Part shown: positions 33,347-44,935 of the stretch, piece by piece
Layout of the letters: each line of letters opens with the position of its first letter
How positions within the stretch are numbered: position 1 is the first letter of the stretch
Assembly (NCBI GenBank): GCA_963920575.1
Contig: OY986969.1
Span: 17,345,288 to 17,409,287 of the forward strand
Reading direction: 5' to 3'
Source of the DNA: Narthecium ossifragum
Taxonomy: Eukaryota; Streptophyta; Magnoliopsida; Dioscoreales; Nartheciaceae
Length of the DNA stretch: 64,000 nucleotides
Program-made: the position numbers and the translations under genes
Notes under the pieces: generated by a model
Seen by the model: only the letters and a program-made list of their open reading frames with translations
Told to the model about the DNA's origin: nothing
Databases searched by the model: none

Positions 33347-35481
33347 TGTCGCGCCCCGACTCGCGAAAGCCCAATCGGGCCGGGGACGTGAACCAGAACC
33401 TAACTAACTGTGGAAATTTTGGCGAGGGTTCCTTCTAGTCTACTGGTTTCCCTAAGCATTCATTCAACACCCTCAATTAACAAATCTAGAATTAACAGAA
33501 ACCTCAAACATAACGATTACAAAAACCAGTAGCACAAGTCTACAAAACCTCGAAGAGGGGAAATCAGGTAGAAACATTTGTACACTCCTGTGGGAGGCTA
33601 ACTATACAAGGTTCGGAAGACAGAAGATCACAACTCCTAATACTCCGCCAGGCGCCGCCTACCAATTGCCCCCACCGAAGAGGAGCTAACGCCTGCACCT
33701 GCAAAATGCAGCCCGGGTCGGAATGAGCAACTAAACTCAGCAGGAAAATTACACTACGACTCACAGAGGGAAGAAGAAAACGCAACAGTGTCGCCCTCTA
33801 GCAAGGTCTGGGTGTACACAAGGGCTTCATAACCCCACCGGTGTCTCTAGGTATCTGACCATGGTCACCCTAACGAACTGAGCCCATCTTGGAAATACCT
33901 AGTGCAGCAGGAAGAAGACACTACTGGGTGGGAAGATAACACCGCTGAGTAGGAACACCCTCTACTCAAGAGACAAGAAAACCGGACATCGGCTACACCA
34001 CAAAACCAGGCGAGAGGCCGACATGACTTCTAAATCATCAATCAACAAGTGTTCAAGTCATCTAGGTCTATCATCGAATCGACTGAACACAACCATTCAA
34101 ACCTGGATTAAGGCTAAATCCAATCTTCCAAGCCTCGGGATGGTGATACCACAGATCGCCCACACCCTAACCGTATGTAGTTAATGCACACCCAAATGCA
34201 TGCTATGAACACACATAGGAAAACAGATAAGCATGCAACATATGTGATGATAAAATAAACACGGTCTGGGCTCGGCACATTGCCGACCCGGGGTGGTGAA
34301 CAGATAAAACAGGCCAAGGGACTATGGGAAGCAACCACAAAAAACACAGCTAACAATACAACATGCTAGCTACACATCCCGGGAGTCGTTACTCTCCCGG
34401 TTCACCACTACCCCTCATTATGGGGCTAACATGCTCAAGATATGTACAAGTTATAAAACGGTAAAGAAAACCGCACATACAAAGCCCCGCGAGCAAGATC
34501 TGATGAAAACACCTCCTTGCGACCAAAAGGATCGATCGTTTCCAAGAAGGGATCGATCTTCTTCTTCCATCCCTATCAAGCCAAAAAGGATCGATCTTTC
34601 ACCTTCGTGACCAAGGACCTCGTCCATGCCGTCAAGAAAAAGATCGATTTTCTTCCACTAGAAGATCGATCATGCACGGGCTAGGCATGACACCCCAAGA
34701 ATGATCGATCCTTCCTCAAAACGGATCGATCCCGTTGGGTTCTCCAGCGACCGGCCGACGAGAAATACCATCAGAAAACTCTACCAAACCTGACAAATCC
34801 TTGGGATCTAGTAGTACGAAGGACCACAAGTCCAAAACTGATACTTATACTAAAAACCAACGAGCACGTAAAGAGATCTACTCAAATCAAACACAATCAA
34901 GCTCAAAACTCACAAAACCAGAAAAGCAAGTAGGTAGCATCCCTACCTCAACTAGAGCAGCTTCAATCTCAGCTTCCAAGCCTAAGATCGCCCTCAACCT
35001 CTTCCAAATTCAGCCAAATCTGAGCTCAGGAATGGCGGATTTCAAAAGGATTAAAGAAGAAGGTCGCGTCCGTTTTATAGATGGACAAATCGACTTATGA
35101 ATGATCGATCTTTTCCCAAGAAAAGATCGATCCTTCATGACGATCCAGCTTGACTTTCTGGCACTAAAGGATCAATCTTCTTAGCAAGAGAAGATCGATC
35201 GTTTTGGTACAGAAAGCTAGACTTGGGCTAGAACACAAGCCCAAGCCCGAATCTTTCGATCCCGAGTTCACCTAACCGTTCTAACCAAACATTATCACAA
35301 ACACGATCAGTGTGTGCACACGCGGGTGTGAAACAAACTGACAAGGCATAATTTACCAAATTGCCCTTTTGGGCCAAGAAAAAATGTGATCCACCGGATC
35401 GCGCACTTGACGTGAAAAAAGCAACGAGCCATGGGCCCGACGCAACCGGTCTATCCAGGAGTAGAGGGACATGTCCTCACA
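33347..35481 (-). mobile_element. Solo LTR, T1 family
   Basis: 2135 bp from TGTCGCGCCCCGAC to GGACATGTCCTCACA, with perfect target duplication TTATG at 33342-33346 and 35482-35486 and no internal region. It is the reference copy for the family here. TATA (CTATAAAACG in minus sense) is near 35071-35080. Arrays of AGATCGATC hairpins lie at 34527-34735 and 35099-35215. Confidence 0.93.
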
Positions 35482-36301
35482 TTATGTCATCATGTTGCAT
35501 GCTTAGTTATGTTAATACGTATGTTCATGAATGTGGTATAAGACATGATCATTATTCAAAGATCGATTATGCTATCATTTGGGATTATTGTGTAGTCGAC
35601 CTTGAGTTTGTTATGTTTGAGGTTTAGTTGGTGTGTTGAGACTTCTAATCCCACTGTACCTTGGTGGGAGCTCCATTCCGGTTGTTATTCCCGTGGAAAA
35701 TTCCTCTCGGGTATGGTGGAGGAAGGGGCCGGGGGCCCATTGGTATTTTGGTGTTTCCCTTCCACGTGCGCCGTTGTTCACGTCGCGACCGAGGATGAGG
35801 GGCGGTGTAATGTGAGAGCACGCGTATCCTAGTCTATGACCGTAGACAAGTCCTACGCCATGTTATGCCTTCATTTTTGTGTGACGTAGAGTAGATCTTT
35901 ATTGAACTTTGTTGCTCAACATACCCGGACTATGTTTGCAGGTATAGACACAATTTTCTCTTCGTCATGTGGACATGGTTTTTGAAGTGCTTCTTCTTCT
36001 GGTGGTGTGTGAGCTTGAGAAGTTATGCTTTATCTTCGTATTTATTGTTTTGAACTTGAGAACTCTATGATGTACTTAGAGACATGTTGTATAACTTTTA
36101 TTTTGGTGATATATAAGAAATGATGTCTTCTCTAAATTCATTTAAATCGAGGAATGTAGTAGTTAGTTCATTACTCTTATGTTTTTATTCTTAATTGTTT
36201 AAATTAGTCGTGAATTTGTATATGTTGTGCGCCATATGATGAATTGTAGAATAGGTTGGTTTATGCCTCGATCTGGATGGGTTTTTTGGATCGACGTGAC
36301 A

Positions 36302-37215
36302 TGATGGGTGATTTATCCACCTCCAAGGACATGATCTCAACAGCCATGGATGGATGAAACATAACATGATCTGGTTGTAGACACGCATGTCATAACCAAC
36401 CTGATTCATCTTTCCATGAAGGCCATAGCGCGCAGTACTTCTTCAAGGAAATCCCACCTGACTGAATCGTAGGCTGCTTTCAAGTCAATTTTGATGGTCA
36501 TGAGAGGATGAGACTCAGAAGTATACTAAAGACAATGTAGGAGTTCATGTGCAGCCCCAACATTATCCGTTATATTTCTTCCCTCAATAAAACCTGATTT
36601 CTCTACACTGATTTGGGAATCCAGCACTAGCTTCAGTCTCCATGCCAAAATAGAAGAGATCAGTTTGTAGAAAACATTACAAAGGCTGATCGGACAATAG
36701 TCTTTAACCCGACGTGAATTCTTGCATTTAGGAATGAAGGTGCCGAAGGTGTCATTCCAGTTATGAGGCAGCTTCCCTATCTCAAAGAACTCCTTGATCA
36801 TCTTGACGATATCAGCCTGCATGACCTTCTAGTGATGTATATAAAACTCCGCTGAGATTCCATTTGGGCCGGGGCACTTGCCTCTCCCCATCTTCAACAG
36901 CACACATTTAATTTCTTCTTCAGTAACTTCACATATTAAATCCTCCATGGTGTGGGAAGGGACATGTTGTAGCTGAGGTATCTCCCGCCTTTGACTTCTG
37001 CTTCGAACAGTCCATGGCGATTTGTAGTGGGAGAGGAAGGGTTCCGCTATGGCTAGCTGCTCTGTCAAATAAACTCCCCCTCTTCCGAGATTAGATCAAG
37101 CAACATGGTTGAGGATCCACATCCTTTCATAAGTTAATGGAAGAATTCAGAATTCATGTCTCCTTCAGAAACCCATTTGGATCTCTTATATTATGAGATG
37201 TATATGTCATGCTGG
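36302..37215 (-). pseudogene. LINE (L1-type) reverse transcriptase fragment
   Basis: Minus-strand frames contain GRGKCPGPNGISAEF (36829-37068), WNDTFGTFIPKCKN and KSGFIEGRNITDN (36526-36822). A damaged IKIDLKAAYDSV catalytic block follows near 36480. These are the front motifs of the LINE ORF2 reverse transcriptase. A stop separates the pieces near 36826. The 3' half is missing: the Tekay-E LTR end abuts at 36301, so the LINE was probably the insertion target. Confidence 0.85.
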
Positions 37216-37328
37216 GAAGTAACTACCACAATTTTGTTTCTTCGACTTTAAAGCTTGAATATAAACAACAAAGTTTTTCATATATATGTTAGTCCACCAA
37301 ATTTTGCTCAAATTGTTGGCATATTCAA

Positions 37329-38108
37329 CTAAGTTGGACTTAACATATATATCGAGACCGTTTTTTTTTTTTTGGTCTTGCAATTATCCTGCTCAGTGCT
37401 CATCCTCCAAACGAGATCTTCCAAATTCATTTCCTTGCGTTTGTACTTGAGGTAGTTCTTGAAATCCTTCCATGAAGGTGGCAATTTCTTGATCATTGCT
37501 GTCAATTGAAAGTGTTTATTGAACTGCATACCTTCAACACTCATGTCATAGTAGATGAGTTGAAGTTCCTCCACTTATTTGACCAGACCATGCTCTTTCC
37601 ATGTATCATTTTGTACTCTATGAATCATCCGACAACAAATTTCTTTGTGCCGGCATCATCCACCCTTTATTTCTTGTGCAAGGTCTCCCAAAGTTCCTTA
37701 GCGTTCTTTTTGGGAGAAGACATGCACGTTATAGAGCGTATCGTCCAAGTTGTTCAAAATATTGTTTCGGCATAGGAAGTAAGCATGACCCCAAGTCTGA
37801 ATTACAGTTAAAGTATGAGCATTCTTCTATCCTAGCTTCAGTTAGAACAACCTCATTTTTTGTGAGAAACCTGTGCATTTTAAGGGTTCTCAAGTAGAAC
37901 AGCACTTTCTGTTGCCACTGCTTGAATATCAACCCCATAAACTTTTCAAGCTTCTCCAGCTATCTTGTCGGTAGGTTAGGCAATTCCACTATAGATGCAT
38001 TGCTCCCAGGCACTTCCTCTCTGTACGAGGAGGATTGGTGGTCTAGGGCTTTTCCACTACCGGTTGAGTAGTCCCAGCCACATGCCATTACCCTGATCCT
38101 GAAGCCAT
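37329..38108 (-). pseudogene. Ty1/copia gag fragment (broken)
   Basis: A start near 38108 opens with MASGSG and is soon interrupted by a stop. Then FKQWQQKVLFYLRTLKMHRF (37850-37930) and FQLTAMIKKLPPSWKDFKNYL with LEDLVWRMSTEQ (37390-37520) follow, the layout of copia gag polypeptides. Several stops and frame changes break it. Coding ends in a lysine-rich stretch at an A/T homopolymer near 37360, before the zinc knuckle. The 37216-37328 stretch to the left has no recognisable content. Confidence 0.78.
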
Positions 38109-40572
38109 CTGCAAAAGCATATTAACCACAAAGCGGTTTAGGAAGTTAGAACTTCCTTTAAAAAAAACATAAAACCAAAAGTGAAGGATCCGTAGGAGAG
38201 GACGATGCCGAAAAACTGATTACACAAATACAAAGCTTAAGAATTTTAGAAATATGGATTAAGATACTTTCCTTTTACTAATTGAGACTCAAGAATTTAC
38301 ATGCATGGCAGGTTGCTCTCAAAGCTAAGAGAGTAGCTTCACTCCTAGACTCCGGCACCAATGTTTGGAGAGAGCTTGCACGAGTGAAATACCAATGCAG
38401 AGAAGCTCTTGCATCATGCCGAGAATCTAGAGGCAGCATTTCGAATCATTGGCGGCATATTTGTGCTGCTGCTGGCTACATCAGAAACAAGATCATCCGA
38501 GCTTGCGGGAAACAGAGCAACCTCAATGTCATCCACGATGCTTGGATCACAGATAAACCCTTGTCTCGATGGCCTACTATGTTCAACAATTTTATTGAGT
38601 TGGAACACACCCGAGTAGGTGACCTGATGCAAAACGAATCATGGGATTTTGATACCCTACACATTGCCTTCCATCCTCTCCTTATCCAACACATTGCTCA
38701 ACTGGGATTTGCCGAGGGAGATGATAGTCGCTGGCCTCTCCATCCCTCTGGCAAAGTCTCCTCTGCCTCAGCTTATCTATCTCTAGTCCAGGATAGTATA
38801 CCGCATTGCAGACTCAGCAACGAAGAGACCTGGACCAAAGTTTGGAGATCTCCATGTGGCTTGGGAGTTCACTTCTTTTTGTGGAGAATCCTTCACAGAA
38901 AACTCCCAGTTCGTGACACTCTATGGCGTTTCCACTTAATCTCGGAGAGAGAATGTCCTAGATGCAAGATTGAATCGGAGACAGTGTTGCATGCAGTTCT
39001 TGGGTGCCACTATGTACATAAAGTCTTCTCTTCGATCACAGAGAAGGAAAACCTCCAGCTGCCTTCATGGGATCCTGATGTTATCTTCAATCTTCTACTT
39101 GGCAACGGATCTAAGAGGCTTAGATCCTATCTCGCCTACGACATGTGACTGATTTGGAAAAATCGCAATAGCATTATATTTACGAAAAAGGGGGACTCTG
39201 TTGAGGTGTTAGTGTGCAAGATAAGATGGCAGGTGAAGGAAATGTTAAACCAAGATTCCCGGGCGCGCGAGGATGCTACAGCTCGAGACTCATTCAAACT
39301 TGGATCTCAGGTAATACAAACTGACGTCTCCTTTGATCTCTCCTCTGGCAGTGCAGCAGTCGGCATCGTTGACCTTGATGCTGATCATAAAGAAGTTTGG
39401 GCATGGGGTAATCAGATTACTGCAAGGTCAGTCCTAGAAGGAGAAATGAAGGCAATCCTGGAAGCAATGACGAGAGCAAAGTTCTACGCTCTCAAGAACC
39501 CAATAATTGAGTCGGACTCCTTAACTGTTGTTCAAATCCTCAACGGCTTGAGAGGATGGCCTCCGGACACAGAGTTCTTGGCCAAAGAGATCTGGCTTCA
39601 TAGCCTCCTCTTTGATTCCATTTTGTTCATCTACATCCCTAGAGAGTCTAATTCGAGAGCCGACGGTGTTGCTCGTGCTTGACGTAGGACCGGGACAATG
39701 TTCGCTTGGTCTAACGAATCAAGTTTGGAGCTGTTAGACAGCTATCATTTGTTGTAATTTGGGAGTCTTTGTTTGTAACTATTAGCCTTTGGCTCATCTC
39801 ATCAAAAAAATTGTAGTAAGGAATCCTTTACCTTGGTAATAAAATAAATAAAACAAGTCCTTACCATTAATCCAAAGATGGATGAAAGGAGGAATACGAC
39901 AGTTTAGAAGAAGATCTACCATTCGATCGAGCCCAGTGTACCAGATGATGCCTTAATCTTTGTTTGCCTGCCACCTACAACTTCTGATTTTTCAGACAAC
40001 AAGCTCCCGACTTACAAAGATTCACGCGAACGGAAGTAAGTTGGGCGTCCGATCGCCCTTCAAGCTCTAACAAGTACGATACTCTCTACAAACTCCTCTA
40101 GTGCAAGTGGTGTGCTAAAATGTATGGATGTGAGCAACCTTGATTTTGTTGAGTAGGGTCTTATTTATAGACTAAAGTTGGCTAGCTGATCGGCCACTTA
40201 AAAAGTAGATGAAAAGGCTCTGCCACATCATTAGTAACCACCCAGTGATGGGCTGCCACTCTGCCACATCACCAGTAACAAGTGTCACATTACCTGTAAC
40301 AGCCTCCGCTCATGTGGATCGTTGTACCCACGGGAGCTTGTTACATGAAAAAGCAGAAGCTGCAGATGATGGGAAACAATGCTTAAGGACAGGGTGTGGT
40401 ACACTAGTCTGGATCGAGTGATGGATATACCATCTTCTTCGGGCCTCTCCCTTTATCCCTCTTGAGATGGTAAGGGAGTTGTTTTATTTATTTCTTATAC
40501 CAATAGAAAGCATTCATTGCTGCGATTAGTAAAAAAGGCAACGATCCTAATCCATATTTCTAACAATATTAT
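38109..40572 (-). mobile_element. Copia leader and LTR-like region
   Basis: In minus sense it begins TGTTAGAAATATGGATTAGG at 40572 and, once the LINE at 38282-39813 is removed, a related complementary block lies near 38240-38265. Imperfect inverted copies of GAAGAAGAT..CGATC..GTGTACCA lie at about 39907-39955 and 40385-40430. A clear primer site was not found, so the inner LTR edge (perhaps near 38218) is uncertain. Confidence 0.45.
38282..39813 (+). mobile_element. 5'-truncated LINE (L1-type) with zf-RVT and RNase H
   Basis: The frame at 38282-39148 carries the C-terminal part of ORF2, with TWTKVWRSPCGLGVHFFLWR and a zinc-ribbon-like CPRCKIESETVLHAVLGC. After a TGA at 39146-39148 the RNase H domain follows at 39206-39682 (QTDVSFD, EGEMKAILEA, ESDSLTVVQIL, PRESNSRADGVAR). 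RNase H attached to ORF2 is typical of plant L1 LINEs. An untranslated end and a short A run (about 39805-39813) finish it. It is truncated before the reverse transcriptase, as reverse-transcribed LINE copies usually are. Confidence 0.88.
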
Positions 40573-40721
40573 TAGGATTTCAAGATTTTATGTATAACTA
40601 AGCAAGATTATAGGGACTAATGTACTAGAACCTGATGTGATTGTGAAATCGATATCCGCAGATTCAAGTCGAGCATAATTTATGCTCAGCATAGAACTGG
40701 ACCAGACTAACCTAATCCATT

Positions 40722-40761
<40 letters not shown>

Positions 40762-41340
40762 TGGAGTTGGTTGACACCAGTATTAATTCATACTTTTTTT
40801 ATGGAACACATTAATCCTCCAAAGCTGTCACACGCCATGTGAAACTTATACTAAAGCTAAGACCATCTCTTTTCTTTCTAACAGCGTGAGTGGCGCGGCC
40901 AGCTCCTCCTACGCCTTCTGACCTCCAAAAGGTGGGCACATCTCCACTAATAAAAACCATCTCTTGACTTTCCTACCATTAATAGTTCCCATTTGATTGC
41001 CTTTTGAACACAAACAAACAAACCCACCTCGACCTGGAGTTCAATCTTATTACTATTCCTCCATATACGTCAATTTCTAGCCAGTAGATAGATATATATC
41101 ACACAGATCGAGCTTTTAAACTTTTCCCCACCGCAACTTCGTTGACAAAATTGAATGGAACTGCTGCTAACAACAACAACAAGAATGATATATGACTTCT
41201 AAAATGAATGGAATGCTATGCACACTACATCAAAAATATTATTCCAAAGTTGTTACCCTGTGCCTGTCATGACTTCCATTATCGCCATGCTCATCCACTC
41301 CCACGTGCCGACAGCTCGCATGTGCCGCGCGCGCGCCGTG
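40573..41340. other. Intergenic stretch downstream of the receptor kinase
   Basis: AT-rich, with a CT microsatellite at about 40725-40758. It should include the 3' untranslated region of the kinase gene; no clear polyadenylation signal was fixed. No frame with a domain was seen. Confidence 0.6.
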
Positions 41341-43668
41341 TCATACCGACCGTGTCGTCTTGGACCGTGCCAGGAGCCGCGGCGGCGCCACCGCTGGCAT
41401 TGTGTTGCATGCTCCTACTGCTCTTTCTAATGCGTTCACTACCTCGGTCATGGTCGGCCGGTGGAGGCCCTCCGCGCTGACGCAGTCCGCGGCGAGGTAG
41501 GCCGCGTAGGACACCGACTCGATCTCGCATGGCGTGGGCGGGGACAGCTTCCGGTCGAGGATGGCGGTTATGTCGTCCGCCACGATGCAGGGGACGGCGA
41601 TGTCCACGATGTTCTGCGGCGTGCCGCTCCCGTCGTACCGCTGGATTACTCTCCAGCCGGTTAGCAGCTCGAGCAGCACGACGCCGAAGCTGTAGACGTC
41701 GCTCTTGGCCGTCAAGTTTTGCAGCCGGTAGGACTCCGGGTCCATGTATCCTACTGTTCCGGCGGCGAGTAGGCAATTATTATGTCTGCCGTCTTCGCAC
41801 TCGTCGTCGTCGGGGTTGGTCATCAGCGAGAGGCCGAAATCGGAGACCTTGGCTGTCCATGTGTCGTCGAGGAGGATGTTGGAGGACTTGATGTCGCGGT
41901 GGATGATCGGCGGCACGGCGTAGACGTGGAGGTACTCGATACCCCGCGCGGCGTCGAGGGCCAATTGGAGCCTGGCACCCCACGAGGCGAGCCGGGGCGA
42001 CTCCGGCAGCTTGTGGAGGTGATCGCGGAGGGTGCCGTTGGCCATGAACTCGTAGACGAGCACCCGCTCGCTGCCGGCCCGGCAGAAGCCTAGGAGCCGG
42101 ACGAGGTTCTTATGGTTGACGCGTGACAGCAGCGCGAGCTCGGAGACGAACGCCGACTCATTGTTCTTCCGCTTATGGCTCGCCGCCGCATTGTTCGACG
42201 ACGACGCCGGCGGCTCGGCGCGCTTGATCGCCACGTCGCGACCGTCGTCGAGCACGGCGCGGTACACCGAGCCGAAGCTGCCGGAGCCGATCTTGTGATC
42301 CTCGGAGAAGCCATTGGTGGCTTGGAGTAGCAGTTGGATGTCAAACTCTTCGATCGCCGGACTATGCCGTTTGCTGCGGAATGAACTCAGCGGCCGATCG
42401 ACGAGCTGTGGCGGCGCCGGCGCTTCTGCTCTGCCCAAACGACCGGAATCATGAACTCTACCGCTCTTGTAACACGATCGGAACAGCAAGTATCCGACGA
42501 CGATCGCCAGGCCAATGCCGCCGCTCACAGAGCCGACTACTATGATAATTAACCTGGTGGTTTCACTAATCCCACCTTTCCGATCCTCTGTAATCGTCGG
42601 AGATGGCACCGGCGCCGGCTTAAGCTTGCAAGGCTGGCAAATGACTCCATTAGCGCCGCACATGCTGCCGGAGCCCGGCAAGATCCCGCAGCCACAGCTC
42701 GAGCTGAGGGCGCAGGCTCCCGGCAGCACTTGGTCGAAGACCAGATGGTTCTCGTGAAAGATATCTTTGCCCCAGCAAACCAAAGAGTAATTCACCAACA
42801 AAACCCCGCAAAAGGCGCCGCCTTTGGCCTCGATCGCCATGAACTGCGCGTCGGCGAGCTTCTCCGGCAGCGGGAAATCCAACCCGAAACAGAGCACTGT
42901 TCCATTGGATCGAAGAAGGCACGTCTGCTTATCTCCGAGCGCCAACGAATCAATCTCCGACAATGATCTCGATAATTTAGGAGCACCCGGTCCCCAACAC
43001 ACGAGCCTCCCGGTGATCGAGACGCCGCAGGCATGGGTGGTGCTGGCCGCGATGGCGGTGTAGAATCCGCCCGGCTCTTTGCCCACCACGCTGGAATCGT
43101 TCCCGAAGCACTTCACCGCGCCGGAATTAAGCAGCCCACAAACGAAATCCCCGCCGACGGCGAGCTCCGAGAGGGCCAGCCCTTCCGGCAGGGGCAACTC
43201 CGGCCACCGCCAGCAATAGGGCTCGTGGGTGTCCTCCCGCAGGCCGCACACATGCGTGTCCCCGGCTTCCAGCGCCCCCAGAGCGGGCCCCCTGTACACG
43301 CGCTTCGAGTTGGGGATCCCGCCGGGGTTGTGCTGATCATTGCCATCGTTGTCGAATTCCCACCACCGCATGGTCGACAGGTTCGACCCCTGCGGCGACG
43401 TGAGGGCGCATAGGAACCCGTTCCCGGCGGCGACGGCGGTGAAGGGGACGGCGCCGGAGGGGTAGTTCAGCTGGCGCCTGCCCGGCGGTGCGGTGCAGTT
43501 GAGCTGGTAGAGCCCTGGCGACGATGGCGACGGCAGGAGGCCACAGACGAGAGTCTTGTTGAAGGCTTGGGAGAGGGCAATGGTCGCGAGAGGAGATGAA
43601 GCTATGGAGATGATGGAGATGGCGAGATAGAAGGCTAGAAAGAAGAGTAGAGAGGTTGGAGGAGACAT
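41341..43668 (-). CDS. CCR4: CRINKLY4-related receptor-like protein kinase (CCR4-like)
   Basis: A 775-residue plasma-membrane receptor kinase in one uninterrupted exon. Residues 1-31 look like a signal peptide. Residues about 35-320 hold repeated blocks of the CRINKLY4 ectodomain type (CGLREDTHEPYCW, CGVSITGRLVCWG, CLLRSNGTVLCFG), predicted to form a beta-propeller. A short Cys-rich stretch (320-346) lacks the full TNFR-like repeats of CRINKLY4 itself. A membrane segment spans about 373-396, followed by VHDSGRLG, a phrase of the CCR subgroup. The kinase domain (about 455-752) keeps the expected residues: GSGSFGSVY (461-469), K482, E510, HRDIKSSN (590-597), DFG (610-612) and GTVGYMDPES. It therefore looks active. 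Relatives are involved in epidermal and cell-fate signalling, but the ligand is unknown. CCR3 is the main alternative name. Very GC-rich coding sequence, no neighbouring gene. Confidence 0.93.
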   Translation of the reverse strand: MSPPTSLLFFLAFYLAISIISIASSPLATIALSQAFNKTLVCGLLPSPSSPGLYQLNCTAPPGRRQLNYPSGAVPFTAVAAGNGFLCALTSPQGSNLSTMRWWEFDNDGNDQHNPGGIPNSKRVYRGPALGALEAGDTHVCGLREDTHEPYCWRWPELPLPEGLALSELAVGGDFVCGLLNSGAVKCFGNDSSVVGKEPGGFYTAIAASTTHACGVSITGRLVCWGPGAPKLSRSLSEIDSLALGDKQTCLLRSNGTVLCFGLDFPLPEKLADAQFMAIEAKGGAFCGVLLVNYSLVCWGKDIFHENHLVFDQVLPGACALSSSCGCGILPGSGSMCGANGVICQPCKLKPAPVPSPTITEDRKGGISETTRLIIIVVGSVSGGIGLAIVVGYLLFRSCYKSGRVHDSGRLGRAEAPAPPQLVDRPLSSFRSKRHSPAIEEFDIQLLLQATNGFSEDHKIGSGSFGSVYRAVLDDGRDVAIKRAEPPASSSNNAAASHKRKNNESAFVSELALLSRVNHKNLVRLLGFCRAGSERVLVYEFMANGTLRDHLHKLPESPRLASWGARLQLALDAARGIEYLHVYAVPPIIHRDIKSSNILLDDTWTAKVSDFGLSLMTNPDDDECEDGRHNNCLLAAGTVGYMDPESYRLQNLTAKSDVYSFGVVLLELLTGWRVIQRYDGSGTPQNIVDIAVPCIVADDITAILDRKLSPPTPCEIESVSYAAYLAADCVSAEGLHRPTMTEVVNALERAVGACNTMPAVAPPRLLARSKTTRSV

Positions 43669-43750
43669 TGAGATAAAGAGGTGGTTGTCGTGGAAATGGA
43701 GTTTTTCATTGTAACAAAGAAGAGAGAGAGAGAGAAGAGAGAGAAAGAGG

Positions 43751-43782
<32 letters not shown>

Positions 43783-43800
43783 GAGAAGAAGAAGGTTGGA
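43669..43800 (-). promoter_or_regulatory. CT-rich 5' leader of the receptor kinase
   Basis: In the gene's sense the DNA just upstream of the start is a CT microsatellite (about 43712-43790). This is common in 5' untranslated regions and core promoters of plant genes. No convincing TATA box was fixed. Confidence 0.5.
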
Positions 43801-44935
43801 ACTTAGAAGGGGGCAGGAGTTGGCTTGGGGAGTTTATGTTTTTTTAGAAGTTTGGTTGTGGGTGGATCTTTATGTAAAATAGTTATTCTCAATTAATTTT
43901 TGGGTTTTTTTGGTGATTGGAGAATGAGAAAAGAAGAGTTGGAAGGGTGGGGCCGTGGGGCCGTGGGGCCGTGGGGGACGCGGAATTAGAGACTGCACTG
44001 CAGAGACCAGAGACTGGGTCTTTTGAATGTCTAGGATGGATTTCCGAGGGGTTGGAATCATTTCTCTCTTTATTTGGAAGTCTGACTTTTTTTATTGGTT
44101 GATACTTTAGGTAATTTTCTCTTCTTCTTTTTTTCTTTTCAGTTTTTTGTTTGGGTTAAATATCACGTCACAAAGCTTCCTGACTTTCTGCAATATAGAA
44201 AGCTTCACACAAATTAGTTTAATATGATTATATAGGAAAAATTGATAAACTATCCCTGGTTATAATGGACATGTTGTCCTGATACCCGAGGACTTAGGCA
44301 ATTCCATGTGTTGAGCTGGTGGTCGTGTGTACGAATATTACGAGATTAGTAAAAAAATATAAATTATTACTACGCACACATGACCTAATGATCGGACATG
44401 CATTTTTAGCTTTTTTTTTACTTACCGTGTTTATGAGATCAGTCCCGAAGGCTAGGCATCCCAACAGAGCTATTAGTTACCGTGTTGGCCATTGAGTATT
44501 ACAGAATATCAAATCAATGTCCAAGTCCACAGCACAAAAATTCAATTGTCAGTCTAAACATGTATCTTTAATTTTTATATTAAAATTTTTATTATTACAA
44601 AAAAAATTAATTTGAATACAACATGTATTTATTGGAGTATAACAGAATATCATGTCAATGTCCATACAAATTTTATGCTAAAAGAATCAAGACTAAAATG
44701 TTCAATAATGAAATATATATATATATATATATATCAAATCATCAAATCCAGCAGTAATGAATTACACAAACTGGACAACGACTTTAAGAATGCAAAACGC
44801 ATGGATCCAATGTATATTAGCAAGCCTATTGCCTTAGTTTAAGAATGCAATTGCATCACAGACTTATCCACTATAAATTAGTAGGAAATATTTACATATT
44901 AAATCCATTTTATTTATGATTTTACATTTTATGGT
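43801..44935. other. Intergenic stretch upstream of the receptor kinase
   Basis: AT-rich and without coding signal. An imperfect inverted repeat with arms near GGTCGTGTGTACGAATATTA (44321-44340) and 44364-44384 could be a small MITE remnant or hairpin. A short AT repeat lies at about 44717-44735. Confidence 0.55.

Larger units (their letters stand above)
29567..36301 (+). mobile_element. Tekay-E 3' LTR, long and twice interrupted
   Basis: Begins TGTTATGTGTC after a purine tract and ends GGATCGACGTGACA at 36301. Without the foldback element (32157-33014) and the solo LTR (33347-35481 plus 5 bp) it would be about 3.7 kb. It contains CT repeats (about 30015-30054), a C/T-rich region with spurious Pro/Ser-rich frames (30133-31192) and TA repeats (32121-32156, 33027-33083). 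Start and family are inferred from the purine tract and the shared LTR end. Confidence 0.6.

Noticed and set aside
41529..43413. Several 60-126 residue frames on both strands within the receptor kinase
   Set aside because: Shadows of a very GC-rich coding region that lacks stops in other frames.
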